DNA of 64,000 bases. Origin: Tillus elongatus (taxonomy: Eukaryota > Arthropoda > Insecta > Coleoptera > Cleridae). The DNA is taken from the NCBI GenBank assembly GCA_964006375.1, contig OZ023267.1, positions 40,551,221-40,615,220 of the forward strand, read 5' to 3'. The position numbers were made by a program, and so were the translations under genes. This document shows positions 26,803-40,888 of the stretch, one piece after another; position 1 is the first letter of the stretch; every line of letters starts with the position of its first letter. Under the pieces are notes generated by a model. It was not told the origin of the DNA and did no database searches. It saw only the letters and a program-made list of their open reading frames with translations.

Positions 26803-27294
26803 ATTTTTTAACACGTCTACTTACCTGTAAAAAAAGGTGAAGCACAAAGACAAGACATAGATAGCGAAGAAGAGTCTGGAGAAGATGAAAATTTATTTAT
26901 CTATCACAGATCTACACCCAATTAAACGAAAAAGAAATTCACAAATGTTGTGGAGTAGGACAGTCACCAATTAAGAGTTATTTTTAATTCTTAGAGGACT
27001 ACGAACAGTTATTATATTATGGAGTTATAATTGCTAAAAGTGATATGAATAGGTGATCTTTTGTTTTGATGGGTGGAAGGTAGAAAGAGACACAACTTCT
27101 AGGTACAAGAAATTTAATCTATCCAAGCAGCTCTGAGAAATCTAAAAAATTATTTAAAAGCTTATAAAGGACGCTTATAGAAGCATCTTTTTATGAGATG
27201 CGAGACTATCACCGCTACAAACCTGAAGCAGTATCAAATGATCAAATCCACGAGGATGATATACCCCTAAATGAAGATCGGAACTTGTGATAAG
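26803..27294. other. spacer, nothing recognised
   Basis: No gene seen. Short acidic-looking frames near 26850-26920 have no start or motif support. Confidence 0.4.
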
Positions 27295-27484
27295 TACACT
27301 TGGAGAACCCAAATCACCACAACACATTTTTAACAACCTGACGAACGTTTCACTAACAAAGTTAGCGTCACCGGAAAATTAAAAACCTGGAGGAAAGTTT
27401 TTCATCCGCTGAACACTGTGTTAGTGAAACGATCGTCGGGTCTTTAAAAATGTGTTGTTGTGATTTGGCTTCTCCATGTGTAGG
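27295..27484. repeat. foldback element, about 190 bp, with GAAACGATCGTC motif
   Basis: The two arms (about 27295-27360 and 27418-27484) are inverted copies over some 65 bp with few mismatches: ACACTTGGAGAACCCAAATC and AACACATTTTTAA on the left pair with the complement on the right. Each arm carries a GTTAGTGAAACG-type core. It is related to 3517-3560 and 12340-12475 and could fold into a long hairpin. Confidence 0.75.
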
Positions 27485-27790
27485 ATATTCCCCTGCAACT
27501 TTATATCTCGAAAACTGCAGAAACCTCTTCTGGACTGACTCAAGGTAACACTTTTCAGAAGTATAATGTCGGGAAAAAATAGTGCTTCATTTTCGAGCCA
27601 GGTACGTACAAGTGAAGAATTAAGAATTTTATGTGCCATTTCATTACGGAACTTACTACAGCTTGTAATTACAAAGCCAAGCATATAAAGGTCTAAATTT
27701 ATCACTTCCTCGACGTGCAAGTTGAAAAAGAATTGGTTGTCAAATGTAATGCCTAGATCTTTTTTCCCTGAGAAAATTGAGAACAATTTA
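27485..27790 (-). pseudogene. LINE RT C-terminal fragment
   Basis: The minus-strand frame reads KKDLGITFDNQFFFNLHVEE, LYMLGFVITSCSKF and a VRTWLENEALFF segment. This matches the conserved post-palm region of jockey/RTE-type LINE proteins (usual forms: DLG--FD--L-F--HI, LGFI-R, LVR--LEYAS--W-P). No catalytic motif remains, and the foldback at 27295-27484 cuts its 3' end. Confidence 0.55.
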
Positions 27791-27927
27791 CATAAAATGA
27801 AAACTTTAGTTATGATGTAGGTTTATTTACATTAATTTTACATTCATAGATAAGGCTTGTGTGTCGACTGGACAAATGGTTAAGTTAATTTTTCTGTTCG
27901 ACGTTCTCTAGAAAACGATTTTGACTG

Positions 27928-28075
27928 AATTTTTTCTACGAACATTTTCAAAAAATAATAGACTAATAAATCACAAACCACATAACGGAAACTGTTTCAA
28001 AGCACCAGAGCAAGGGTCTACTTGAAATGAATTTTCTGCAAACATTTTAGTAAAGTAAAGGACAATGGGGGTTGA
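27928..28075 (+). mobile_element. family X body fragment
   Basis: Matches the segment after the internal hairpin in long copies (CATAACGGAAACTG, then GAATTTTCTGCAAACATTTTAG). Neither terminus is present. Confidence 0.6.
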
Positions 28076-28079
28076 ATCA

Positions 28080-28279
28080 GAAATGGTTTTAGAATCTTTG
28101 TTTCAACTTCTTTGGGGCCTGCGATGGTGGCTAGCGAATGATGTAATTTAATGCCTGTCGTGGTATTAGACATAGAACTAGGTGTTTTCGCTCTGTAGTT
28201 TTCTACCCACAGCTTCCTTCTTGCGGTCCTGTGTGATCGTGAAAGCTGCTGTGAAAGCCTAAAACTGTCACTAAAACCG
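28080..28279. repeat. diverged direct repeat, unit 1
   Basis: The GATGGTGGCTAGCGAATGATG segment and following bases resemble 28800-28975 (GATGGTGGCTGGGAAGTGATG onward). The SINE at 28280 lies between the two units. No function recognised. Confidence 0.5.
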
Positions 28280-28640
28280 TGTGTATGTGTATTTTGTTTC
28301 TTTAACGTCGACCTATTTCCGCGACTATGGCCAATCACCGACGCCAGGGAGCAGTTTCACCTCACTATCCTGGAAATTTTGCAGAACCCCTACCTTTCTG
28401 TAAGGTGGGTAGGGATCTTTAACGTGCTCAACATCATGGACACGGGACCGACGGCTTTACGCCCCCTCCGAAGAGCGGAACGTACAGACATTCAACTTGC
28501 TCAAATACAATGCCAGAACCTCGGTTGATGTTAATTTTAGAGTTTGTACTGAAAAAGTGAAAAGAGTGCCCTGGGATCGAACCCAGTACGCTTCGGTTCA
28601 GAGGCACACGTTCTTACCCCTGAACCACCGAGGCCCTTAA
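28280..28640 (-). mobile_element. tRNA-headed SINE, copy 3
   Basis: Reverse-oriented copy of the same SINE. The A and B boxes are at the high-coordinate end (ACCCCTGAACCACCGAGG; GGGATCGAACCC) and the (TG)-rich tail at the low end. A perfect 12-bp target duplication, TCACTAAAACCG, lies at 28268-28279 and 28641-28652. Confidence 0.9.
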
Positions 28641-28652
28641 TCACTAAAACCG

Positions 28653-28989
28653 ATTAGACGCTTTGCGCTATTCTCCGCTGAATTAGATGGCAGTGCCTAC
28701 CTTAAAGCTGACTTGTTGGAGCGCAGGTATGGCATACTAAAAAGTCCAGGAAAAGGACACAACCGGTATGTGTCGCCTGCTATACATCTTATCGCCAGTC
28801 CTGTGAGAACTAAAAAGTGATGGTGGCTGGGAAGTGATGTAATTCAATTCTCGTCGTGTTATTAACCAGGGTAGTAGTTTTTTTCGATTACTAGTTTTCT
28901 TCCCATAGCCTCCGTTTTCCTGTATTGTGTATTTGTAGAAGTATAGCACCGTCACAAAAACAGAGATGGCGTTTTGAGCTATTGTCCAC

Positions 28990-28992
<3 letters not shown>
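28653..28992. repeat. spacer with diverged direct repeat, unit 2
   Basis: 28800-28975 is the partner of 28080-28279. The minus-strand frame across it has no recognisable motif. Confidence 0.45.
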
Positions 28993-29077
<85 letters not shown>

Positions 29078-29117
29078 TTTCCCTATTAGCGCATTTTTTC
29101 TACGAATATCCACTTAA
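28993..29117 (+). mobile_element. family X remnant: (AT)n and T1 hairpin
   Basis: An AT run (28993-29075), then CCCTATTAGCGCATTTTTT...CCACTTAA, a decayed T1 hairpin. Confidence 0.6.
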
Positions 29118-30264
<1,147 letters not shown>

Positions 30265-30745
30265 GATCAAGACAGACATATTTCAAGGTGGTGCGGTAAA
30301 CCCACTGTGGTTCTGCCTTGCGTTGAATCCATTGTCGTAGGCGCTAAAGAGATCAAGTCAAGGTTAACCCATAACATCATACTAGAGCTTGACATTCCTG
30401 CTCTATCTAGACGACCTCAAGATCGTTTCCTCCACTAGGAAAGAACTTTATAAGTCGCTTAACTTTACTACCAAATTCTCCAAATACATCCAAATGGAGC
30501 TCGGGCTAGATAGGTGTCAGATAAACGCAATGAGGAGGAAAAATGGATTGAGAAAACAAGTTGGCAGTGAAGAAGAAGAAATAATAGCTCTGGAGGAAAA
30601 TGTGCTCTGCAAATACCTGGGGTGCGAGCACACATGTGTACTAGAGAATAAGGTTGCGAAAAGCAGAACAAAGATGGGAAACAAATTCTAAAGAGTAGTC
30701 TGTCAGCCATTAATAAAACAAAAGTTATCAAGACATACATATCAG
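30265..30745 (+). pseudogene. R4/Dong-like LINE, RT segment (first part)
   Basis: The plus-strand frame near 30275 reads FQGGAVNPLWFCLALNPLS, then at 30389 TFLLYLDDLKIV, the catalytic box with LDD for the usual MDD, then FSKYIQMELGLDRC and CKYLGCEH, ending INKTKVIKTYIS near 30740. The LYMDDLK and GL-KC pattern is characteristic of R4/Dong-type LINEs. Several stops occur between 30300 and 30390. The sequence switches at about 30745 to an R1-like LINE. A matching downstream part lies at 32290-32840. Confidence 0.65.
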
Positions 30746-32040
30746 AGGCGCTATGAGGACGACACCCTCAGCGGCGCTAGAGGTCTTGTTGATGCTGCCA
30801 CCGCTTCCCATCTGTATCAGAAGCGAGGCTATGGCGTCGCATCTTAGAATCCAAGACTCTGGAAACTGGTGTGGAGGAGGAGTAGTAATAGGGCATGCAA
30901 GAGTCGCCAAGGAGGTGGAAAAGGAAACTCCGATTTCCGCCATCAAGGTACGGAATGCCGAGGACGATATAAGGTTGACTAGACCATATACCCTCAGGAT
31001 CCCCAGTTGGGTTCAGTGGAGGGAAATGAGGTTGCATTTCAGCACGCAAACCTGGTCTGTTTTACGGACGGATCGCGGCTTGAGGATCAACAATCCTCCG
31101 AGGCAGGAATATACATCGAGGGCCTGGGGGTGCGCGAGAGTTATGCTCTGGGCGCATATACCACGGCATTCAAAACAGAGGTGTACGCTATCCTGTCTGT
31201 GGACAATAGACAGGATGTGAGGAGGAGACCTGAGAAACGTGTATACATTTGCTCGGATAACTAGGAGCTCCTCCGGACAGTCTGCGCGGCCAGAATCAGG
31301 TTAACACTGGTTCAGGAGTGCGCTGACGCCCTCAAAGGACTATCCAGGACAAGAGAGGTGCAACTGGTGTGTTTCGGAGAATGAGGTGGCGAATAATCTC
31401 GCAAGGCTTGGTTCCCAGCGGACCTTCTGTAGCCCAGAGACTGTGATAGGCATGCGTAGGAAGGCGGTCTCTGTCGTCTTAGACATGTGGACTGGGGAAG
31501 TCATGTAGAGGCACTGGGGGTCGGTTGGTGGCTGTAGGCAAGCGAGGGACTTCGTGGAGGGGCCGGACAGAGATAAAGCTCTCTGGCTACTCGGTAGGAG
31601 TCGACCTACGCTTCGTCGCATCCTTGGGTTGCTGACAGGCCACTGCGCCCTTAGAAGATACCTCACATTGATAGGCGTAGAGAGGGATCCCATTTGCCAG
31701 GAATGCGGCGAGGATGAAGAAACGTCCTACCACTACCCGTGTGAATGCGAGGATTTTGATAGTCTTCGAGTAGAATTGTTCGGTTCGAGGACTCTGCAGA
31801 GGAATCAGGTAATTGAAGACCGTCACGGCCTTCATCTCAAGGTCGAGGCAGTTTGGCTACGGAACCGAGGAAGAGTAGAGCATGGTTGCTGGGTTGCTGG
31901 GGTTGGCAAAAATGTCCCACTGTGGCCTACTTGCTTGGCGTTAGCCTCCCTACCACTGCTACTACTGCTATCAAGACATACGCGATTCCGATGGCTAACT
32001 ATTAAATAGAGATGTGGATAATATAACGCTGGAGTTATTA
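30746..32040 (+). pseudogene. R1/I-like LINE 3' part with RNase H domain
   Basis: Begins MRTTPSAALEVLLMLPPLPI (30753), a segment typical after the RT of R1/I-type elements. After a frameshift near 31010 comes RNase H, with catalytic residues visible in FTDGS, FKTEVYAI and YICSDN. A stop follows (31261), then ENEVANNLARLG, the domain end. At 31554-32009 are LLTGHCALRRYLTLIG and the terminal zinc-knuckle pattern CQECGEDEETSYHYPC. It is 5'-truncated and dead. It separates two parts of an R4/Dong-like element, implying insertion into it. Confidence 0.75.
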
Positions 32041-32289
32041 TTTTATAATAAAATATTTATTATGAAATGAGAATAACTTATCAAAGGAAATATAAAAATA
32101 GCACTAATAAATTCTCGCTTGTTCTCACGGAATTGAGCTGAGGGCGCGTACGTTTACTTTTTTTGTCTACTTTGACTGTCAGGACTCAACTTGTACTGCA
32201 CCAGAATTCGACTGTTACGCAGAACTTGACTCTGGGCTTGCTGTATTACTGAAACGTCTTTAACTTGAAGCTCCAGCTCCAGTGGCGGC

Positions 32290-32840
32290 GTATATTTTCC
32301 ACAGGACGAAAACAGAGCTCGAAGCTCTTCATAGACAAACTAGGACTTTGTTCACGAAGTATAGCGCACATCATCCCAAAAGTTATATAGAACGTTTCCG
32401 CTTATCGCGGTCTTAGGATGTAGAGGCGTACTGACACTGACTACCAAACTTTGAATTTGCATCAATATTTTCACGATAAAGCACAAATCAGCCGTATCCA
32501 CAATGCAATAATATCAGTCGACAATACCCGCATAACCCTAAGGCTAAATGTTCCTCTCCATGACCAGGAAGTGCGACACCAGTTATGCCATCAAGAAATT
32601 AAGCAGTGGTTGGCAAAGCCTTTGCACGGGAAGTACCCTGCCGCGAGTGTTAGAGTTTCGTAGTGGCAATACAAGATCGATTGGTGGCGACCCAAAATTA
32701 CATGAAATGCATCGTTTGGGATCCCACAGCTACTTCTGACAGATGTCTTGCCTGCTTGGCCACAGTTGAATCTATAGAACACATCATCGGCAGACTCCCG
32801 GCATATAAAACCAACCCTGCCCTTCATTAAGGTCATGTAA
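32290..32840 (+). pseudogene. R4/Dong-like LINE, C-terminal part
   Basis: TELEALHRQTRTLFTKYSAH and the HPKSYIERF block (about 32305-32400) correspond to the part just after the RT in R4/Dong-type proteins. Then NLHQYFHDKA (32451), KPLHGKYPA (32610), and the terminal Cys-His knuckle read as DRCLACLATVESIEHIIGR (about 32740-32795). Frameshifts and stops intervene. Order and content fit the continuation of 30265-30745, with only a short coding stretch missing at the junction. Confidence 0.6.
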
Positions 32841-33514
32841 GCACATTGTTCCTTTTTTTTGCTTTAATTAAGCAAATTGGTGTCAGGGAAGGTCACGAAG
32901 GTCAGTCCAGGCAAGATTATGATTAAACAGCACATCATTCAGGCCTTTCATTTTATAAAAGGGAAAACATCATACTGAGTAAAAATCGGGTGCAAATTAG
33001 AAATATGCGGCAGTTTGAATGTCAATTGCCGTTTTACGACATAAATGATCTGGCTAAGGAGCAGTTTTAGAAGAAGCATATCCAACCAACCTTCCTGACC
33101 TGCCTTGACAACAGTTTGCCTAACTAAAAGCTAAAATACGTTTAAAATCTCCGCAAAAGTGAGTTCGAAATTCGACAAAGACTTAACGATAACTCGCAAA
33201 ATAGACGTCTCCCGCAAATTTCCTTGCCATTGTCGTGATCTTCACACTGATTGACGTAAGTATACAAAATTTTAAGAAAATCGAGCATCTGGCAAGAAAA
33301 TAAACTTTTAGCTTCTTTTTTTTCTGTCAATTTTTACGTATCTTTTAAACAAAACAAAATAAAAAAACTGGAATATGTAGTATAGTAAGTTAGATAAGGG
33401 ATATATCATTTGAAATAACTTTTAACATATATTTTCCGCTAGGTGTCTCCTATATTATCGCTAAATAATAATATTGAAAATGAATGTAAAATTGAACTGA
33501 ATATTATAAAAATT
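32841..33514. other. spacer, nothing recognised
   Basis: Possibly the 3' UTR of the R4/Dong-like LINE at its start; no tail or target duplication was identified. Confidence 0.4.
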
Positions 33515-33850
33515 TCTGGACGCAGCAAATGCGTTATGGTAGCGAATTTCCATTAAATGCTTTAAATTTGTATAAGTTAATTTTCTATAAACCTAGAAAG
33601 TTGAGTTTTGGTAGAGTAAGGTATTTACGAGGGAAACATACCAACCATATTTCTTCAAAATAACTTGTTTTTTTTTGATACAAATTTTTTTTCGGAAAAA
33701 TTAATTTTTTTTAGAAAAACTGGTGCGACAGGGCTGGCTAACGAATTCATCCAAGTTATTAATGAAATAAAGATTCTTGCAGAGTTTCATCAAAATCGGT
33801 TAATAACTTTTTGAGTTTTCGTGTTGATACACACACACACACACACACAA

Positions 33851-33938
<88 letters not shown>

Positions 33939-34013
33939 TTAAACGGACCTTGGTTTCGGGTTCTAGGGGTCTAAATTCACAAGCGTTAGTTTTTTTTAAT
34001 GAAAATTCGCTAA
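33515..34013 (+). mobile_element. family X, compact full-length copy
   Basis: Starts TCTGGACGCAGCAAATGCG and GCGAATTTCCATTAAATGC. The body contains GGCTGGCTAACGAATTCATC. There is a (CA)n patch (33829-33849) and an AT core (33854-33935), then GGGTTCTAGGGGTC. It ends in a hairpin whose last arm is AATGAAAATTCGCTAA (34013). That last arm is the inverted complement of the bases just inside T2, a subterminal inverted repeat. Confidence 0.85.
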
Positions 34014-34049
34014 TAAGAACAAAACAGAAATGTTATGTCTAAAAAAAGA

Positions 34050-34168
34050 AGACAACAGCACACGATGTTACCAGGCGGTCACACATCCAAGCACTGACCA
34101 TGCCCGAGGTGGCTTAACTTCAGTGATCATACGACAGACGGTTTTTTCAACGTGCTATAGTTGTTCGG
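34050..34168 (-). rRNA. 5S rRNA-like sequence, 119 nt, probably a pseudogene
   Basis: The minus strand aligns with animal 5S rRNA from end to end. Recognisable blocks are CACGTTGAA, GATCACTGAAGTTAAGCC (box A region), GTCAGTGCTTGGATG and GTGACCGCCTGG (box C region), and a GTGCTGTTGTCT 3' end pairing imperfectly with the 5' end. The 119-nt length equals the usual 5S length. Many substitutions, including in the terminal stem and the GGTTCTCGTCCGATC area, argue against a functional gene. No pol III T-run was noted at the 3' end and no second copy was found in the window. Confidence 0.75.
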
Positions 34169-34423
34169 TTGAAATCTTTATTTATCTCAAGTTTATATAG
34201 TCATTATTAATTTTTAAGTTTCGATTTTAAATAAAGAAACAAATTATTTTCAAATTTTGCAATATTTACACAATTTTTAACAGTCCTGATTGCATACGTA
34301 CTGTCCCTGTGTGAAAGAATTTAACATAACTTATTTTAAAGGATAGGGTTTTGGACAATTCACTTATTTCGCAATATGAACAAAACAACCTATTCTTTCA
34401 TTAACCTAAAATAAAGAAAAGAT
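34169..34423. other. spacer, nothing recognised
   Basis: Short AT-rich gap between the 5S-like sequence and the next family X copy. Confidence 0.4.
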
Positions 34424-35559
<1,136 letters not shown>

Positions 35560-35738
35560 CTTGAAAAATATAGCATTTTCAAAAAGCTTTCCCCGTTTTT
35601 CCACCGGAAAAACTTAGAATAAAGGCTGATTAACGAACCCGACCTCGGTTTTTGCCCAAACAAAATTTTTTCCAAGTTTGATTGAAATCAGTTTAGTATT
35701 TTTTGAATTATTGCTCGGATACATACATACATACATAC

Positions 35739-35817
<79 letters not shown>

Positions 35818-35936
35818 ATATAACAATTTTAATTGGGTTCTAGGGACCCAAATTCGCGCTCACCTGAAAAAAATTCTCAAATGTTTTTCATCGTGACCTC
35901 TCTATTAGCGATTTTTTCTTAATGAAAGTTCGCTAA
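35560..35936 (+). mobile_element. family X fragment with (AT)n and T1
   Basis: Body as in 17050-17420 (TTCCCCGTTTTTCCACCGG), ACATACATAC preceding an AT core (35740-35814), then GACCTCTCTATTAGCG and a hairpin ending GTTCGCTAA. Confidence 0.75.
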
Positions 35937-36489
35937 AAGTAAAGGAATGTGGTGTTGCTCCTAGAAGAGAGCTCATTCCTTTGGGTTCAGTATATTACAT
36001 AATTTTTATAACACCCTGTATATTACAAATTGAAGTTCAAATCATTCAGTTTTTCCTAATATAGCACCCTATACATTTATAAAATCTAAGATATGAGTCA
36101 AGTACCTTATATTTATAAAAATAAAACAGTAAATTTTGTAACATTGAAATTACAGTCAATGCTAATACTGGTAATTAATTACTTTCCGCACATACGTACG
36201 CTTTTAATGAGATTTTGTACACAGGCGAGTTTTAGAGTGTAAACGACGACAATCGCAATAAAAATGAGGGCAAAAGTAAACTTTTGGAGTTATTTTGATT
36301 TTTTTCTCAGGAAGGGCATAAGTTGTACTCACGTTTGCGACACATTTTTGTCATATGGTTAATTTTATAGATACCATAGAGTAAGTATGACTCATCAATA
36401 TTTATTCATTTTTTTTTGATTATCCAACGTTATTTCCTAAAAATCATGTACTGTAATAAAAAGCTAAAAATTCCATTTCCAACTACTTT
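35937..36489. other. spacer, nothing recognised
   Basis: No gene or repeat assigned. Confidence 0.4.
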
Positions 36490-38215
36490 ATTCAGATAAA
36501 GTCGGCTAAAAATGAGAATCCTAACAACTTTAGTGATCTGCGACAAATTAGCATTCTGTGCGTCTTATCTAAGATTTTAGAAAAGTTTATGTTTAAACAG
36601 ATGAAGAACTATTTGGATCTCAATAGTCTAATACCTATTAATCAATCCGGTTTTAAGCCTGGACATGGCTGCTCTACGGCTTTGCGCAAGGTGCTGGACG
36701 ACATACTCATTGCTGCTGATAACAATAAGCTGACACTCATTGTGGCGATTGATTTTTCCAAGGCATTCGATAGGGTTAATCATCGGCTTCTTGTGACTTT
36801 ATTGAAGCACTCTGACTTTGGGGTCGCCGCTGCTTCAATGTTAGATAATTATCTATCTGCAAGAATGCAGCGTGTAAGGCTGAGTGATCAGACTTCAGAT
36901 TTCCTTCCTGTCACATATGGTGTCTCTCAGGGCTCCATACTAGGGCCTCTGTTATTCAGCATATATACATCAAAGTTACCTACCTATCTTTGTGATTGTC
37001 AGTATTACTTTTACACAGATGATACACTAATATATTATTAGTTTGAGCCTTCAGCAATTTCGGAATCCTGTGATATCATTAACAGTGACTTGAGCAGATT
37101 AAATGACTTTTCAAACCAATACAGTCTTACTGTAAATCCCTCTAAATCAAAGTCAATTCTTTGCGGATGCAAAGCTCCAGTTAAACATGATAAACCTTCG
37201 GCGAAACTTGGAATCCGTGGCGTAGAATTAGAACCAGAAGAATGTGCTGGCATATTAGGGATAAGAACAGATAATGAACTAAAACTTTCCTATCACGTCA
37301 GTGTCATTACACGCCGAGCTTATGCTGACTTAAAATTGCTGTAGGGGTACAGGGAGTATCTTAGCAGGGCTGTTAGACCGACTTTGTGCGAGGCACTAGT
37401 CTTAGCTCACTTAAATTATGGAGATGTGGTGTACGATGCATGCTTAAGAGTGGTAGATTCAACTAGGCTGCAGCGCGTTCAGAATTCCTGTGTGAGGCTG
37501 GTGTGTGGATTGCGCAAGTTTCAGCATATCTCTAGTAGCTTTAAAGACTTGAATATTTTGTCACTCCAAAACCGAAGAAATCTTTACTGTATGTGTCTTT
37601 ATCACAAGGTAATACAGCATCGGACCCTCCCATATCTTTATAATAAAATTAAATTTAGAACTGACATCCACAGTCTCAACATCCGAAGTAAGGGAACGCT
37701 AACAATCCCACAGCATAAAACCGAGCTGTTCAAAAGATATTTATCTTATAATGTAGCGAATCTTTATAACAAGGTTCCCGATTGTTACAAGTCACTATTG
37801 TATGTTGCTTTTAAACGAAGATTGAAGGGGTTGCTTCTGGAGGGAAGCTTGTAATTTTCTGTGTCTGAAGAGTTTGGTTGTCGCCTGGATGTCTGCTGTT
37901 TTGTAGTATAGACATAATATGTGTGTACCCACATAATTCCTAATTATAGTTACAAACATGTATTTTTTCTTACTTGTTAATATTAGTTAGGTTATTTCTT
38001 CTTTTTTGTCACTTTGTTAATGTTTTGTTTTTTCTTTTGCTTGTTTATTTCATGAGTTTGTAAATGGTCACCACCACCGTTTAATTGTGTTATATTAAGG
38101 ATAAGTTGAGTGTAAAAACTGAAATATTTCTGAACTCTGCCGTTTGACATGTAGCTTAATTGTCTATAAAAACATATTATTATTATTATTATTATTAATA
38201 TTATTATTATTATTA

Positions 38216-38276
<61 letters not shown>

Positions 38277-38290
38277 CATCATCATCATCT
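36490..38290 (+). pseudogene. LINE-D: 5'-truncated RT with (ATT)n tail
   Basis: Nearly continuous RT. LSKILEKFM and SGFKPGHGCSTAL (36589 on), then IDFSKAFDRVNH, GVSQGSILGPLLFSIY, and FYTDDTLIYY, where the catalytic YADD box reads YTDD. A stop follows at 37039. The thumb (LNDFSNQYSLTVNPSKSK), a second stop at 37342, and the C-terminal part (ALVLAHLNYGDVVYDACLR, LQRVQNSCVRLV) end at 37852. A 3' UTR of about 320 bp leads to an (ATT)n tract (38174-38276) and four ATC units. With only two in-frame stops it is the least decayed LINE here. Endonuclease is missing. Confidence 0.88.
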
Positions 38291-38344
38291 TATAGTTTTA
38301 TTTTACATTGTGCGGTTGACTAACCTGTTGCATTCCAGCAATGG

Positions 38345-38500
38345 TAAGTATCTGAATTTAAAATAAGCAACATTTGACTACAAACTAGAGAATTAAAATT
38401 TACTTTACAAAACATCAAACTGTATGTATCTGAATTTAAAATAAGCAACATTTGACTACAAACTAGAGAATTAAAATTTACTTTACAAAACATCAAACTG
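38345..38500. repeat. 78-bp tandem duplication
   Basis: TATCTGAATTTAAAATAAGC starts two consecutive 78-bp units (from about 38345 and 38423), identical as far as read. Confidence 0.93.
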
Positions 38501-38877
38501 TATGCATTGTTGATATAGGGCCTTTTGTAGTTACATTGTCAAATTATATCAAGTTAAAGAAGGTTGTATTCCTCTATTATATTACATTTTCATATAGGAC
38601 GTGCACGCCCAATACAGTTGTCTCTACGCGTCTCTGCAGATGTACCTTATTTTATCGATAATCGATCTCATAAGGTCGTATCAATGTTTCTTCGACTGAA
38701 CTCATGTTATTTTATTTTAGATCTCCTAGATCTCCACAAATAGGTCGATTCTTCTTCGGAAACGAGGAAATAATAAATTTTTCCTAATTTTATTTAAATA
38801 TTGCGCCAAATGACAAAATACATAAGCAGATCCACCAACATAAATTACACCAACAAATGACATAATATACTCTACTG
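38501..38877. other. spacer, nothing recognised
   Basis: No gene or repeat assigned. Confidence 0.4.
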
Positions 38878-40319
38878 TTAGTGAATTTTTATTTAAAAAA
38901 ATTCACTAATAGAGAGGTATCGATGGTGAGACTTTGCAAAGATTTTTGCAAATGAGCGCGAATTTGGGTTTCGATTTTTATATGTTTCAATATATATATC
39001 CAACCGATAACTCAAAAAATAATTAACCGATTTTGATAAAACTCGACAAGTGCCTTTCTTTTATTAATAGCTTGGATGAGTTCGTTAGCCAGAAAAATCG
39101 GACACGGTTTCCCGGGAAAATTTTTAGTTTTTTAATTTTTTCTCCGAAAATTACAAAGATATTTCGATAAAATTTGGTGTACATATTGCTTTGGGAAAGG
39201 CCTAACCATGTGCCACAATTCAGTTTTCTAGGGTTACAGAAAATTGAGCTATTCAAATTTGAAACATTTATATTTAATATCACCGCCTTTCATTGTCAAT
39301 ACCTTATATGAGATCTAGTATGTGGTTGCCGTGGTAACGGAACATTTGATATTATCGCGCAGGTCTGTTAGACGCTGTAACTGATGTCGTATGGTATTGA
39401 TATGAGATTATTTATATGTTTATTTGTTTGAGTTGACGAATTATTTGTGTCATTTGGGAAATTTCTATATACAAGTGCAAATTATTTCTTTATTAATGTT
39501 AGTGGGTGGATTAAACAGTGTTTGTTATGTTTTATCAACACATAAAGGATCGAAGTTTTACAAAAGGGCTGATATGCAACAGGTTAGTTCTTACTCTCTA
39601 ATGCTTTGGCGGTAGTTTTAGTTAAGTTTATGGTTTAACGGTCTATAATTTTTAGCTAATTTTCGTATAAAAAATTCGTCAATGAGGAGACCGTGACTTT
39701 TGAATTTTAAAGATTTCTTCAAATGAGCGCAAACTAAGCCCCCTGGAATCCATATCCGGGTTTACGTTCAGTTTTGATCTGCTTACATATATACAGGGTG
39801 ACGCGTTTCTACGGTAAAGCTGAATATAATTATTATTATACAAGAGACGAGAAAAAATTGTATAAGTTAATTATAGGGTGTCTTGAGCTGCATCTTATAA
39901 AATTATTTTGACAATCACCAGCTGGCCCACAAGTCGATCGTTGGTGATCCCTACAGTTTTTTTTCGAACAGCCTTATTTTATTGCATTTTTTATCGAAAT
40001 ATGTTTGTAAGAAAAAAAATCAAGACCCAGTAAGTGCGTTTTGGTAGCAAATTTTCATTAAATGCTTCAAATTTCAATAACTCAATTTGCTATTAACCTA
40101 AGATTTGTTGGTTAGAAAACCAACGTTTAAGGTATATTGTCGGAAAATTTTTGTACATTTTCAAACAATAAGTTATTTTGATAAAATATGGCACATTGTT
40201 TCTACTATATAGGTTATACCGGTAACCAAATTGATGACTGCTTGCATTAAAAAGACATATTTGATATTCAAAGCATTTTTATAAAAATTCACTGCCATAA
40301 CGCACTTGCTGCGTCCAGA
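38878..40319 (-). mobile_element. family X, long composite copy (near 19515-21045)
   Basis: T1 hairpin at 38878-38912, GAGAGGTATCGATGGTGAG, a nearly collapsed AT core (ATATATATC only), the body, a second internal hairpin near 39655, TACAGGGTGACGCGTTT, and a terminal 300-bp T2-bounded unit (40020-40319) ending TTGCTGCGTCCAGA. Apart from the missing AT expansion it parallels 19515-21045 throughout. Confidence 0.82.
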
Positions 40320-40492
40320 GTTTTTTTAGTGATCTCCTAAGTTGGCGTTGACCTATAAAACCAACGTCATGTCATACATTCTGAATTCTAAAGCAAAAGT
40401 TAGTAATACAATTTTTCAAAAAGAAAAGTGAAAACCATGAAAAGCGAGTATGTGCAGTTAAAAAGGCTACTGAAGCATTACATGAGTATATT
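40320..40492. other. spacer, nothing recognised
   Basis: Short gap between family X and the SINE insertion. Confidence 0.4.
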
Positions 40493-40506
40493 TATATCGA
40501 TCATGT

Positions 40507-40874
40507 AGAACCTCGGTGGTTCAGGGGTAAGAACGTGTGCCTCTGAACCGAAGGGTACTGGGTTCGATCCCATGGTACTCCTTTCACTTTTTCAGTACAA
40601 ACTGTAAAATTAACATCAACCGAGGTTCTGGCATTGTATTTGAGCAAGTTGAATGTCTGGACGTTCCGCCCTTCGGAGGGGGCGTAAAGCCGTCGGTCCC
40701 GTGTCCATGCGATGTTGGGCACGTTAAAGATCCCTACCCTCCTTACAGAAAGGCAGGGGTTCGGCAAAATTTTCAGGATAGTGAGGTGAAACTGCTCCCT
40801 GGCGTCGGTGATTGGCCATAGTCGCGGAAATAGGCCGACGTTAAAGAAACGAAACACACACACACACACACACA
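40507..40874 (+). mobile_element. tRNA-headed SINE, copy 4
   Basis: The best-preserved copy. Head GAACCTCGGTGGTTCAGGGG with GGTTCGATCCCATGG, a body of about 270 bp including GGAGGGGGCGTAAAGCCG, and a (CA)n tail. Target duplication TATATCGATCATGT (40493-40506) and TATATCGGTCATGT (40875-40888), one mismatch in 14. Confidence 0.92.
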
Positions 40875-40888
40875 TATATCGGTCATGT

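Noticed and set aside
30753..31049. Overlapping open frames on both strands in the R1-like region
   Set aside because: Only the plus-strand frames contain LINE motifs; the minus-strand frames are shadows in a less AT-rich stretch.
33515..34013. Canonical Helitron call for family X
   Set aside because: TC start and CTAA end fit, but the hairpin includes the CTAA instead of preceding it and T2-T2 units exist, so only a Helitron/HINE-like hypothesis is kept.
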